Of a stretch of DNA of 64,000 bases, positions 33,734-45,972 are shown one piece after another. How positions within the stretch are numbered: the stretch's first letter is position 1; each line of letters starts with the position of its first letter. This DNA comes from Gonapodya prolifera JEL478 (Eukaryota; Monoblepharomycota; Monoblepharidomycetes; Monoblepharidales; Gonapodyaceae). The position numbers and the translations under genes were made by a program. The notes below the pieces were generated by a model that saw only the letters and a list, made by a program, of their open reading frames with translations, was not told where the DNA came from and ran no database searches. The DNA lies in the NCBI GenBank assembly GCA_001574975.1, contig KQ965731.1, positions 62,001 through 126,000 on the forward strand, read 5' to 3'.

Positions 33734-36700
33734 CTACCAGGTCTCCTGTCGTTGTAATGTCCTGCGTGGTTTCATCGAATTAGGATCGCGCACTTCCAGG
33801 GCAGATGGTGGTGCCGACGACATTGATTCCCTTGTTTCTTCTGCAGTCTCGTCGTCGTCTATAGACTGGGTCGTCATTCCACCCCACGAAACTATTTCTT
33901 CCGGAACGCCGACCACCTGAACACGAAGTTGAGGAACCTATCAACGATAAAAGAACGCAAGACGTCGGTATAAACAGGTTGAGCCACCGAACGATATGAG
34001 AGAAATTTCTCAGTGATCATACGAGACGAGGGCATCACAAGAGAAACGAACCATAAGAACTGGGCCATGCGTTTCACGCACTTGTGCGCTTTCGATTGCT
34101 CCAAGCGGTTCTTTAGGATCGGGAACTGATCCAGCCTTCCTCGTATGCTTAATGGTAGGATATGATGCTGAAATCTCTTTCATAATACGGGGTGCTCGAG
34201 CGCGGCGGTGGGGTGAAAAGGAGGGTCGATCGCGATTCAGAGTCTCCGCAACCAGACGAGATGCTGCAAGCTCAGTGGTGGACTCGATGCGCGGGGGAGG
34301 GTTGGGATGTGAAGGAAGAATGGCGTTTGAGGGAGGGCTGGTGTGGGATGTGGTGAACTGTAGACATTCAAGGGGGAAAAATCCATGGAAACCGGTGTCG
34401 AGCTTAGGAAAGGCAATCAATTTAGAGATTTCTCGGGCACGCATAAAATAATTACACTCACATCTAAAGTTTTGTGGAATATGACACATTCATAACGTGC
34501 ATATACGGTTAATACTAAACCTAAATCTGTTTTGCTCTGACTCACTTGTTCCGACGGCCCAACCATCTCTGTATGCGAGTCCCATAGTGATGACATTTCC
34601 TGGTATGATGGCAATCTCATCTGCCGATGCGGGCTCGTGCTAGCTCAGAAGTCGTTAAAAGTAAGATCGAAAGGTTCTGATCTTTTCGTCGTCATACCTT
34701 GCCGACAGATATGAGCGGGGGCCCCTTGTACTCAACAAATTCCTGCTCAGGTTTCACTTTTGAGCCGGCGATGTGAGAGTACAACCACTATGTTGAGGAA
34801 TGTTAGATCCAGAAGTGATTGTAATCGGGGTCGTCAAAAACTTACGTGCACCTGAATTGCCGCGGATATCGTAAGGAAAGCATTCCATGTGAGAGAGCAA
34901 GAACCACCACAATTTCGAGCTTACTGGAACTCACCGAAGTTTTATTGTGCAACTCTGCTACCACTGTCGCATTTGTGGTTGCTGTCCCTGACGTTTTTAC
35001 TGACCATCCTCTGAAGAAACTGTCCTTTGCAGTTCCGTCGCGAGAAAAAATTGCAGATGACTTTGAGGATGCAGGGCCCGTCGAGGTCATCCGCCCAAGT
35101 CCCATTGTTATCCCCCCCCACGACGTCGTATCATGCGTAACTGCTGGTTTCACCTCTCGCACGGAAGCCACTACGCTGGTTTGGCTTAAAGCGGCACTTG
35201 TGACATCAGCTTGAATGATTTGTTTTTCGCCATATCTCATCTTGGCGGAGGTGCGAACCATGGTCGTACCAGAAGAAAGGGTGTGTGTGAAACTTTTGGC
35301 GGAAGATAGAGTTGGACTTCGACCAATATCGCTTATTCTGGGTTCATCGAGGCTTCCACTGGCACAAACGTAAGGATGGTGAGTTGCCATATCAAGTAAG
35401 AATGTTAACGCGAAATCTAACACGAACGCTGTGACAGATGGTGACGCTTGTCCCGCCCCTTCATCCATTCCTACGATTGCTGAAATATCCACCAGCGAAT
35501 GGCGGTCGTGGGACTCTGTATCGGAGTCTGTCTTACAAGGGTCCAAAGGTGCCGTTTGCAGCAGTACGACATCATTGGTTTTGGTTTTCTTGACACGCCG
35601 AATCCGTCGTATCATCCAAATGCACAATAGCAACACCGAAATTGCCGCAACCCCAGCAACAAAGCCACCCACAACCGCGGCGATTGGGAAAGAAGGAGCG
35701 GAGCTGGCATCCCTAGCACGAACAGCAGATAAGAAGCAGTTGCGAATCAAAGTCCAAAAACACTCACCCCTCCGTTCCAAGTGTCTCCGCCGAGCTATTC
35801 AATGCAAGGCCTGCTCCAGCGGAATATGTCCTTACTGCGACGTTGTTACTCTTTGAAAGTGAGGCTATGGAGACATTTAGCACACATACAGGCGCGCATG
35901 CATAAATCTGCTCACAGGCACTTGTCCCGTTTGTGCAGCAATCGGTATTGTTGGCGCAAGGTGTCCACCCAGCTGAGCACCCACACTTTCCTGTTCTCGT
36001 TTCTTCGTTCAACACGTGTATCAGGCGCTGTAATATTCATAAACGTACCTCCGGTACATAAAAGGTTCGCACCAATGCACTGGGTGCTACTCGTACACGC
36101 CGACCCAACTCTCAACGTGGGGTTGCACGTCGTTCCGTGGAGCGCGAATCCATCATCGCAGACTGCAGTGATTACAGATGGTGAATATGACATTGCCGAG
36201 CGCAATTTGTGACAAAACAGAAAGCTCACCATACTTGCAGACGCCCTCTGAGCAGTAACCTGCCCCATTGACAGGGTCCACACTTTCGTACCATAAATAT
36301 GCCGTTAACGTAATGCTAACATTGTTTCAATTCGCATCCGTCTCACCATTGGTTTCCACACTACATGGTGGCGATGATAATTAAAACCTCATCAAAACAA
36401 CCAATCGATGAACTCACTTTCCCACAGTCCAAAAAGGAGACTAGCAAGCTCGCAGTGCTATAAAGTAATTTTTTCCCCGTTAGGTATCAGATCCCTCGCC
36501 ATGGCAATGCAAAATTCGAGATATTACGTTTTGCATCTTCCATCGCACGTGGAATTGCAGCCACTGCATCCGCTCGCTGTGCATGTTGCATCTGACGGAC
36601 ACCTTCACGTAATGAGTTAGAATTACATCGAGGGAAGAACAAAACAGCCGGAATCACTCACCACCAACTTCCCGCGGAACAACATCGTCCTCCTTTCGGC

Positions 36701-37048
36701 ATACACCACGCTCCACAGTCAACTAACTCTCCAAGGCAGGGTTGTGTTCGCCGCTTATGTAGCACTTGTGCTTCATTTTTGAAGTGGTGGAAGGGCTTTC
36801 CCTTAGATATTGCTGGGTGGCAGTCTCCATGGAACGTAAGAGAATACAAAAGCATGGAACGAAAAAAGACCGCCAAAGATCCGTAGCGGATATGAAGCCA
36901 AACGAATCGGAAAGTTCAGTTCGGTGCAAAGTAAGAATAGTTTCTGTTGTAACCCACTTTGGAAGGTTTCGGAACCCGCAACACGTAAGACACAGAATGC
37001 GAGAGAGATCGTTAACCACATGAGCCATCGTTTGGAAAGATACGGCAT
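33734..37048 (-). CDS. Cys-rich single-pass membrane protein with a cytoplasmic SH3 domain
   Basis: Fus1-like topology. The gene is inferred from exons on one strand. ATG at 37048 gives a signal peptide (RWLMWLTISLAFCVLRVAGS). Several cysteine-rich exons follow, reading CGAWCMPKGGRCCSAGSW (36660-36720), CDDGFALHGTTCNP with CTSSTQCIGANLLCTGG (36050-36180), and CGCSAGWTPCANNTDCCTNG (35910-35990). A transmembrane helix comes next (FPIAAVVGGFVAGVAAISVL, about 35640-35700) with a stop-transfer IRRIRRVKK. A long Ser/Thr-rich cytoplasmic region precedes the SH3, split over exons at about 34390-34620: YKGPPLISVG...ADEIAIIPGNVITMG...YRDGWAVG...TGFHGFFPLECL. The tail ends at 33734. The ectodomain is unknown to me. 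Exon joins are partly uncertain, but the parts are in a sensible order for one protein. Confidence 0.65.
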
Positions 37049-37261
37049 TCGATGGCCCTTTTCGTCTCGGTGGACCAATCTCATGGAGGATCCCTTCCAA
37101 ATCGTCTTCCGCTCGCGTCCCATTCACCCGCGCCAGTTGCGACGGTAAAAATCACAAGCCGGATCGCTTGGACGTCGAAAGATTTCTCCAGAGGTTGTGT
37201 CAACGAAAACGCCACTCTCAGGGACAACAGGGGCCGGACAATCTCTTGTTGAGAAAAATTC

Positions 37262-40200
37262 TCAGAATGTAAATGTCGCCAAATATACAATAAATACAAT
37301 AGACGCTGATATGGCAAATCGTAAGCAGAATTCCCACTCCCGCACTTTGAAGATGCGCTTGGAGTTTGTTGGTTTGATGAAGGTCCCCGTGTCACGTTGT
37401 GCTATCACCAATGGGTCCTCAATCGCAAGGCAGGGATTGTCCTGCTCATTCCAATCATCATGATGCTTAAACGCGTAGTCAAGAGGAGTTTCGCTCTCGA
37501 AGCTCAGTTTGCAGAATGCAGTAGAAGCTCCACGTTGTACAAGGGTGCGAAAACTCCCGCCAACAGTAGAGGATACAGAGTACGATGATTTCAGACTCTC
37601 GTTCTCCCAGCGCTGCTCTCCGTCTTCGGACTGTTCGGATTGGACACTTGGGTGCCTCCCCCTCCAACCCTCACTCGGCAGATCCTCAAAAAATGTTTCG
37701 CCGTTGTTCTTGTCCCACTGAGGCATCACCGTTTTAAAATGCTCCGAGCCATTATCGACAGTACCAGATATTGCCTGAAGAAAATCTTGAAGTCTTGCAC
37801 ATGCAGTATCAAGTATGCTATTCAGAACTGTGAGGTCAGGCTCAAATCCCGAAATTCTTGTGTCTGGTTCACATGTACCCGGGTCGACTGTGGCTGGGCC
37901 TTTCTTTGGAAATGCAACTTGTGGGAAAGTTTCGGCTGGAGAAATATTGCATAACGGCTCCGAGTAACACCGCAACGCATTTTGAAAGTCGATCAATTCC
38001 AAGATGACCGCCTCACATTGGCTCTTTAGACAATAAATCATTTCATCCCTCGCGGTCAGTGCTGTCTGGAGAAGCACCACTGTTTTGTCAGCTTCGTCAA
38101 TTCTCGTATCGTGGAGATCTGTCTGCACGCTTTGATCCAATTGAAGTTTTGCGTTGCCCACCTCTCCGGCAGATACCTCAAACAGTCGCTCCATAGCCTC
38201 TCCTGCTTCTTCAACATTCATTAGGGTGCTCGGGGTCGATATTGTGCAAGAGTCATTAATTGTGGTAGAATCCTCAATTGCTTCTGTCCCAACGCATTTC
38301 CAATCCAAGTACACTTGCTGATGCTGAGCCTCCCACAAGACTTGTGCAATTTCCTCCCACCTTGAGCTTCTCGTTACTGCATTATTTGCCTCGTCTTTGC
38401 AACGGTCTCGCTCCCACTCAACCTCTTCAAACTGTTTTCGAAGCTTCTGCAGTTCTTGCAACGCCATGTCCAACTTTCGTTCCTTTCCAGCGGCGTCCTT
38501 CCGTGCTGCATCAATTTCTTCGTTGCGTGTTCTCATCTCTGCTGTTTGCTTGGCCGATTCGGAGCCGACTTTTCTTAGTTCGGCGTCCCGCAACTTGTGC
38601 AACTCGACCATTGCTTGTCGATTTTCCTTCATTTCTCGATCATAGTCCTTCTTCGTGCGTTCCAGCTCCAATCTGGTCATCTTGACCTCAATTTCAAGTT
38701 TGTCAGATTTGGTCCGGAGATTCGAAGCCGCTTCGTTCGCACATGTGGCCTCTACCTTCGCTTCATTGACTTGACGTTCGAGATCCTTTATTGTCTTTTC
38801 AAAGATTTGTTTTGCAACCTCTGCTTGCTTCACAAACACTTGTCGCAGTGCGTCAAGCTCCTTTTCTCTTTCGCTCGAGCTTACTTCGGTTTCCCGCTTC
38901 AAAGACACTTGCGCTTGCTCGATAGTTTGAAGCGAGACCTCTATCCGCGTCCAGGATAGCTCCATTTTAGCTCGCTCTTGCATTTCATGGGCTGCACTCT
39001 CATTGGCTGCTTTTAACTCAGCTTTCAATGTAGCAACCTCTTTGGCCGTTTTACGCTCCAACTGTCTTCCCCACTCTGATACAAGCGCACCAACTCCAGC
39101 TCTGGCAGCAGGATCTGCACATACTCTAGGGTTCGCCAGCGCGGAGGACACGGTAGACTCTATTTCAGGCCTTCGAGCATACGCTGCCACTTCTCCCGCT
39201 CGACCCCCAGCAGCGCAGACTAAGAGCGCGGTCCAAGGGGACGCAGCTGTGGCAGAAACATCAAGAGGATCGCTTGAAAGAGGGGGATGATAAAAAATAG
39301 ATTCTCCGCACGCCGCAAGGACCCGACGAAGTTCCGATCCTCGACAAGACAGCAATTGATGGATAAGATCAGCAGAAGGCTGCAGCTGATGGAATTGAGT
39401 GGATGACCTCGAACATGAGGATAAGCTGGTGGCCGACTCCGTGGGAAAGAGAGAGTCAATGCTTTGTGGGAGTTCCTCGCTCGCACGGAGGATCCTGTGG
39501 TTTTTTTCAGCCATGGAATCTTTCTCTTCCATCGTGCCAGCATCCGAGACACCCATGTATCCGTGCGCGACAGATATCTCGTCCGACGACATTAAAGCAT
39601 CAGGGTCTGCGCGTTCCTCGAGAGATTTTGCGGGTGGTGGTCCATCTTGATTACTCATTGTGGTGTTATCGCTTCTATCAGTGTGATGTTGCTCCGTTGA
39701 GTATGTGTTAGCGTGCAAACTGTGCTCTCTACCATGTGGAGCGGACGAAGGTGGACTTCGTTCATATGAGTCTGAACTTTCGCAACTTTTTGCTGTTTCG
39801 CCGCTTTTCGTAGTCGTTCCGTGGTTTCCTACCCCGTTTAAACCAACTTCTCGCACATCCCATCGGCCGAACGTAACAGAGGTCGACTGTGAGGATCCTG
39901 GGATGATCTGGTTGCTCTGACGTGCAGTTTTAGCCAACACCCCTCTGAGAATTTCAAGTGCGGGGTCGTTACGGGACTGCTCGTCGCTGTTGCCCAGTTT
40001 CGCGAAAGGTTTATCAGACGTGACAGAATGTATGGGATCCTTTCGAAAGAGAACGAATAAATGTTGAACGCATACTATTCGCAGCAATGCAGAATCTCCC
40101 AATATCTCACCTCGTGTCGAATTGTTTCAGAAGGTTGCATTAGATCGTGTGTAACACTGCGGGAATCGAAGAGAGGCGACGTTTCCGTTTCTTCGGTTTC

Positions 40201-40608
40201 TTCATTCATGCAAGATGCTGCGGAAGATGACTCGGAAGCCTCATCTACTGTTTCCGGCAGGTCGTCGTCCGCGAAATCCTCGTCCGGACTTCCCAACTCG
40301 TCGTCTGAATCGCAACTCAATTGAGAAGAACTCTCTTCATGAAGATTTGACTGAGATGACACCGATTCGTCGTCCAGACCATTTGATTTCGCGTATCCGT
40401 CTTCACTGACTTCATCTCCTGTCGCGTAAGCCACCGGAGGCGCCGGGGTGGATGAATTAAATGTTTTTGGTGGTTCACTGTCACTGTCACTCTCTTCGTC
40501 GCTTGCACAGTCGGAAGGCAACACGTTCGAAAGCGCACTGGATGGGTTCGCACCGAGTGATCGGATCGGAATACCGTTCCGCTTGCCTTTCCGTCGACGT
40601 GATGGCAT
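37262..40608 (-). CDS. Tail-anchored coiled-coil protein with acidic N-terminus
   Basis: Two exons (40111-40608 and 37262-40039) join in phase with a GTGAGA donor and an AAG acceptor, giving 1091 residues. I do not recognise it. Exon 1 starts basic (MPSRRRKGKRNG) and is then strongly acidic and Ser-rich. A helical block with LIHQLLSCRGSELRRVLAAC follows, with hydrophobic and Ala-rich helices around it (about residues 390-500). A long coiled coil (KTAKEVATLKAELKAANESA onward, about 200 residues) comes after that. A Cys-containing middle and a Ser-rich linker lead to a single C-terminal hydrophobic helix (CLRFAISASIVFIVYLATFT) ending one residue before the stop. This is the layout of tail-anchored organelle tethers or motor adaptors. 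It starts 52 bp after the stop of the upstream lyase gene on the same strand. Confidence 0.8.
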
Positions 40609-40660
40609 TGGTGTTTTAATAGTTTACAGAAGAGCACGTCACACAAACAATACAAAATGC

Positions 40661-43015
40661 CTATATTTTTGTTTCGGGAGCCTTTCTTTCCAGCCAGTTG
40701 AAGCTTTGCGCCTTCCGACTCCCTGACGGGCTGATCATTACGTTGATGATTGCAAGCTTATCCGACTGCAGAGCGTCCCGCATTGCAGAAGTAATCTCAG
40801 AAGGAGTGTGGCATATGTATCCCTTGCCACCGACGGCTTCGGCGAACTAAGGTGATGTAATGTTATTCAGCGTGGATTGTCAGATTATGCAACAATCGAT
40901 GACAACGTGCGGCGCGAGCCATGGCGATGAGGGCGCAAAACCGTGAGTACATCTTCGAGGGTGTTAGAGATTGCGATCGTACCTTTTCATAGTTGACTTC
41001 CGGCAGCAGGGCGTTTGACGGTAAAATCCTCTTTTCGGCAAGAACTTGGTAGTTTTCGCCATCCACGCCAACACCGATACCATTGTTGTTACTGTGTACG
41101 TAGTGAAGTGCGTTTAATGGGGGGGAAAAGTGCGAAGTTGTTACCGTCAGCACTCACATAATGATCCAAATGATTGGGAGCTTCAATCTCGCGACGGTCT
41201 CGATTTCCATCCCGCTGAATCCAAACGCACTGTCTCCTTGCACAACAACAGTTCTCAGATCTGGTCGCGCTAGTGCCCCTGCAATTGCGAATCCGCTGCC
41301 CACACCCATCGTTCCGAAAGTTCCGGCGTCGAGTCGCGTACGTGGGTGGACTTGGTCGAAAATGGTGCGCGCAATATCCTGTTAGGAAAATCAATGTGTA
41401 TCAAAACGTAGCATTCGAAGCATTCTTAACGATTGCGAAAGTCCTTACCATAGTGTTGCTTCCCTCGCTAACAAAGAAAAATTTGGCTGGCATGTTTTGC
41501 TTGATTTCCTTGAACGCACGGTAGTAACTCATTGGGAGAGTTTCATCGGCCATGAGATCGGCGCTGACTTTGACGTTTTTTTCGATTTTTGCGCGGAGTT
41601 GTTTCCACCAAGCAGAGTCAGACGAGTGACGAACGCCTGCTTGTTTTGCAGCTGTAGTGAGCTGGTCAAGGACCAGGGGAAGATGGCCCAACAGGGCTGC
41701 CGCGGCAGGCACATTGTTGCCTGAGAACCAAAATTGTGACACTGCACATCCATCGCATTCACGAGCATTTTCCTCGCTCACTCATTTCTTCCGCTTCGAT
41801 ATCAATTTGAATTACTTTGAGGTCCTTCGCATATCTTGGTTCCGTGCCTGATATGTCGAATCGTAAGTCAATCGACTCAATGAGGGTTGGACTTCACGTG
41901 CTCACCGAAGTGCATGATCCAGTTGAATCTGGCGCCAACCAAAACCACAACATCAGCCCCCTTCAACGCGTCACTCCGTGCAGGAATGACATTCTGCGGA
42001 TGTGTGTCATCCACCACGCCTTTTCCCATCGGTGTGGGGAGGAAAGGAATTCCAGTCGATTCAACCAGTGCCTTCGTTTCCTTCTCAGCACGCGCCCAGC
42101 CTGCGCCTTTTCCAACAATAATAAGCGGGCGAGAGGCGGCCTTGAGCAACTTTGCGGCAACAGCAACGGCTGATGGGTCGGCAAGGGAAACTGGGAGCGG
42201 CGGGTGGTGGGGGCGCCATTCGACCTTGGAGGCGTTGATCTGGTCCGTGATAGTGTCTGCAGGCTGTTTTTACAAGGTGTCTCGTGACCGTTAAACACCG
42301 CGGTGGGCAGCGCGCCGTATGGAGCACTCACCATATCGATGTAAGACGCTCCGGGTCGTCCATAGACAGCCGCCCTCACAGCCTTCTCGACAAAGAAAGG
42401 AATTCGAGAGAGATTGGGGGGCCGGCCACTGAATTTGCAGTAAGGCCTGCACGCCTCCACTTGGGGGTACTCTTGGAATCCACCCATGCCCTCTTGACGG
42501 GCCTCCTGCGCGCCTCCGATGAGAATAATTGGCCATGCGTTTTCTTTGGCATTTGACAGACCCGCGAGAGCTTTTACAAAAGTTCGTGATGATCAGGCTG
42601 GAAAGCTCCGTTGAGGAAGCGATGTCAAACTCAACACACCATGAATTACACCGGGACCGGACACAGTCAGGCAGCATCCGGGCACGCCTTTCAGATATCC
42701 ATACGCCTGAGCAGCGTACGACGCCGCTTGCTCTGAATCACAAACGAAAATTTCACGTCGGCTCAATGGGCATCCGACCAGCGTTTCGGTTTACTGCACG
42801 CCAATCTCACCGTTCCTCATCCCGATGTAGTGAATGCCATTCGCCGTCATGGCCTCTGCGATTTCAATCACTGGGAACCCGACAATTCCGAAGACGGTGT
42901 CGATGCCCTGCTCGGCGAGCGCGCGGGCGATGATGAAGGCGCCGTCGACAGTCACATCCTGGCCGGTCGCGAGGGCGTCGGCGGCTTTCTTGTAGTTTTG
43001 GTAGTACAGAGACAT
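40661..43015 (-). CDS. 2-hydroxyacyl-CoA lyase (ThDP-dependent, oxalyl-CoA decarboxylase-like)
   Basis: A thiamin-diphosphate enzyme of the acetolactate synthase superfamily, closest in motifs to HACL1/oxalyl-CoA decarboxylase, which cleave 2-hydroxyacyl-CoA during alpha-oxidation or handle oxalyl-CoA. The N-terminal PYR domain has [20 protein letters not shown] and, across a splice, [20 protein letters not shown], with the catalytic Glu in RNE restored by the junction. The next exons give LTVSGPG and [20 protein letters not shown]. The central domain has [14 protein letters not shown]. The ThDP-binding site is [19 protein letters not shown]...IVNNNGIG. The C-terminus ends [13 protein letters not shown]. 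No canonical peroxisomal SKL-type tail is present. The start was placed at the first ATG (43015, [15 protein letters not shown]); the frame extends upstream only to a TTG. Confidence 0.88.
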
Positions 43016-43229
43016 GGGGGTCGGAAGTAATTCGGAGAGGAAGGGTGGGGCGTTAGCGGCTTGTGGACTCCCGAACTTCAAATGGACAAAGCACCGACCC
43101 CGGCCAGGTTGTATGTACCGCCAAAACTAATATTCGTGTTTACAACTTCATCAAAGGAATTATGCCAAACGCACGTCATTATGGTAGGTATTATACAGAG
43201 CAGAAAGGTGGTGGTGTGATTAGCCCAAA

Positions 43230-44683
43230 TCAAGAATCCTCGTCCAGCAATTCATTCTCGTTCCAATTGACGTCGACCGGGTCCGTCAAGCATATCTCCT
43301 CCAAGGGGCGCGCTCCAATGGTCTGCGGAACCGCCGGCGATTCACACTGCTCGATGGGTCCCGGCAGCTGCTGCACGTGCGGCATTCCCTGCGCCAACTG
43401 GGCGTACTGTGCTCGGAGGTGCGGAGGCAGGGTCGCCAAGAGCGCCGGGCTGGCCGTCGCGAGGAGTGTTGGGCTGGTCGCATTGAGTGCAGGTGAGGGC
43501 AGCACCTCAAGGTCGGGAATGCTGCTAGTGGAGGACGCCGACGGAAAGTGTCGTGCGTGCACGAGCCGGCCCGCCATGACGAAGTTGCCCCGGGCGACTG
43601 GGGTCATGGGTGGTGTTTGCATGTAGGACGCGGTCGATGCAACGCCGAAGGGGTATGCGAAGGCCGGGTGTTGCAATCCGGGGATGTGTTGAGCGAACTC
43701 CGGGGATAGAGGATGTGTGATGTACGGCTGGTACATAATATTTCCTGGTGCGTTATGTGGTCGTGTGAAAGCGGGAGAAGACGACATTTCGGACCTGCAA
43801 GGAGAATGTTATGACAAACGTTTTAGGCAAACACCACTTTCGAGCTCTGCAGCAGATAACGCACCACAGTTGACCATTTTGCTCAAAAGCAATCGAAGCT
43901 TGCGCGGCGAGTACAGGGGACAGCATGGGAAGGGATGGCTGGGCCAGAATCACGGGCGACACAATGGAAGAGGACTGGGTGGAAAGCGCAGGCGACACGA
44001 CAGCGACGGATCCCTGCGCAGCAAGAAGCGGCGACACTACAGCCAGTGAGCGTTGAGCCGAGACTACGGGAGAGAGCAGTGCCACAGGGGGTTGTTGCGC
44101 CATCAGGTTTGGCGAGATGAGAGCGACAGGGGTGTGCGCGGAGAGGGGAGGAGAGACCATGTTGGAGTTGATGACTTGGCCAGCCCGCATGCTGGCACAG
44201 CCGTGGCGGGTATGTCGAGCATAGTGGTCGGGACTGTCGGAACCAAAAGGCATCGATGCACCCGGCACCCGTCAGTTTCCGTGGGATTATTCTCTGGCGC
44301 CCCCCGAATGCAAAAACTTACCGAGAGAAGAGCTTATTGCACGACCGACATGCGAGCTCGCTCTTTCCCAGGTGTATGTTGTAATGTCGTCGGTAGTCTC
44401 CCATCCGAAGGAACTGCGACGGGCAGAAGGGGCACTTGAGCCGCTCCCGGTTCTTATCGTGCGTCTTCATGTGGTCCTTCCAGTTCGACGCACGCTTACT
44501 GCCATTCGCCAGAAATTACAGGGTGAGTGCCTGAATTGGGAGGCAGTGCAGGCGGAACCCGCTGCACACACACCTCGTGAGTTTCTTGCCACACTCGAGG
44601 CATTGGTACAGAGTCGTGCCGGATTCGTCTCGGACGGTCACGACGCCGTAGCGTGTTTCGTCTGTGTCGTAGGGATGAGCCAT
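43230..44683 (-). CDS. C2H2 zinc-finger protein with a Ser-Pro/Ala-Gln repeat
   Basis: Likely a DNA-binding transcription factor. Exon 1 (ATG at 44683) gives LYQCLECGKKLT, and splicing adds SKRASNWKDHMKTH, forming a C2H2 finger with a slightly long loop. The second finger is canonical: CPFCPSQFLRMGDYRRHYNIH. A third Cys pair (ACRSCNKLFSR) follows without a clear His pair in the same exon. The next exon holds six tandem copies of a 12-16-residue unit around V-A-x-x-SP-x-L-x-AQ (about 43870-44150). The C-terminal exon is rich in Pro, Ala and His with MTPVARGNFVM and ends in the acidic ENELLDEDS, which could be an activation region. Splice borders between fingers fit the reading frame. The target and the biological role are unknown. 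Confidence 0.8.
43870..44150 (-). repeat. Six tandem coding repeats, unit about 39-42 nt
   Basis: On the minus strand the protein reads VALISPNLMAQQ, PVALLSPVVSAQ, LAVVSPLLAAQ, VAVVSPALSTQ, SIVSPVILAQ and LPMLSPVLAAQ in succession. Ser-Pro and Gln are almost invariant while flanking aliphatic residues vary, so the units are diverged and under some constraint. Confidence 0.85.
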
Positions 44684-45960
44684 ACCCCGCAACTAGCTTC
44701 CAACGACAGATATATGGTGGCGGTGCAGCGGAAGTCCGCGTGAGGTAGGAAAATGCAGAAATGCGTGTTCGTGATGCGAGCGGGCGTGTGATGCGAGCGT
44801 AATGTGGGTTTGGGAAGACAGTGGCCTGTTACGGGGACTTTCCCGCCTGAGTCTCGACTAATGGAATGAGGGATCAAACAGTTCCGGTCCCGCGACACCA
44901 GCAACCAATCAATCTCGCCATCACTCTACTACAATATGCACTCTTTATAACCGAAATCGCAGGTTGTATGCGCCGATCATGTCCTTCACGGGCGGTTGCG
45001 ATAGTGCAGAGAAACTGTCAAGCTCCGTCAAGCCACGCGCCCTGCAGGTTGCCGTGGCAGTGCTTCTGTTGCCGCACCGAGGGCTTGGGGGTTCTCGAGC
45101 CATCGGAGTGGATGATTCTCCGTGCGCAATCAAAGCTGTCGCAACGGTGGAAAATGAGAACTGGTCTACCCCACAAGTGGCGGGCAAGCATGGCGGATCC
45201 AATAACACCCACATTATGCCATCCCAAATTCATTTCATGCCAAGTCGAAGGCTGTGTGCGCCACGTCAAATATGAAAGTTATGGCGAAATTTGCAATTAC
45301 ATATTAAACGGGAAATGTAGTCTCTAAAGTCCACACGTCCCATGCTACAGGGCCAACGACAGGAAGCCGGTCGATTGTTGATCCCCATCGTTATTTAGTC
45401 TGCCCACCTTCGTAGCCCCAAACGTCCACAGATCACTACTGCTATTTCATTCGCCTCCTCCCACTCTCCGCCGTCCCCGTCCTCCGCCTCGTCCTCCTTC
45501 GTGGCAGATCTGCTGTTTTTCCTGGCGCACTCCAAACTGTGGTACAAGTTCCCGCTGTTGGCCTTCGCACGTATCACTTTGTGCTGAGAAAGTTCCTGGT
45601 TGCTTGGCGCGCATGTTTGGATGAAAGAGCTGAGAATTCGGGTTGCGGAGTTTGTTGTTATTTTCCGCACCACATCATCAACGTTTAATTACGAGCGGCT
45701 TAGATCGCTCAGAAGATTCAAGCTCTACGTTTAGGGTCCGGGGGTCATTCATACATTTCAGTATTGAGAATGGAGTTGATGAGAATTGATTTAAATGATT
45801 CAAAATGTACAATTAAAGACGAAATGTAGTCGCTAAAAGTCCACATGTCCCCGTTCAATAGCGGCAGCGGCAGGAAGCCCCATATATCGGATCGACAGTT
45901 GATCCCACGTCACTTTAGTAACAGCCCCCTTCTCAAGCCAAGGTCCATAAATCACCACAT
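44684..45960. other. Intergenic region with a duplicated gene-end relic
   Basis: A 1277-bp gap without a credible complete gene. A block at about 45290-45455 is a diverged copy of about 45806-45972, the 3' end of the gene at 45961-48583. The open frame at 45395-45673 (minus) lies largely outside known coding matches and is probably not a gene. The part next to 44683 should carry the C2H2 promoter. Confidence 0.55.
45290..45455. repeat. Direct repeat copy A (relic of a neighbouring gene end)
   Basis: It shares ordered blocks with copy B at 45806-45972: GAAATGTAGTC-CTAAA, GTCCACA-GTCC, CAGGAAGCC, GTTGATCCC and a CTATTTC-CTC end. Read on the minus strand, the last block of copy B holds the final codons (RRGK-stop) of the downstream gene; copy A reads RRMK-stop at the same place. 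Confidence 0.6.
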
Positions 45961-45972
45961 CTATTTCCCTCT
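45806..45972. repeat. Direct repeat copy B (3' end of the active gene)
   Basis: The partner of copy A, about 516 bp away. It covers the 3' flank and the last codons of the membrane protein gene at 45961-48583. Confidence 0.6.
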
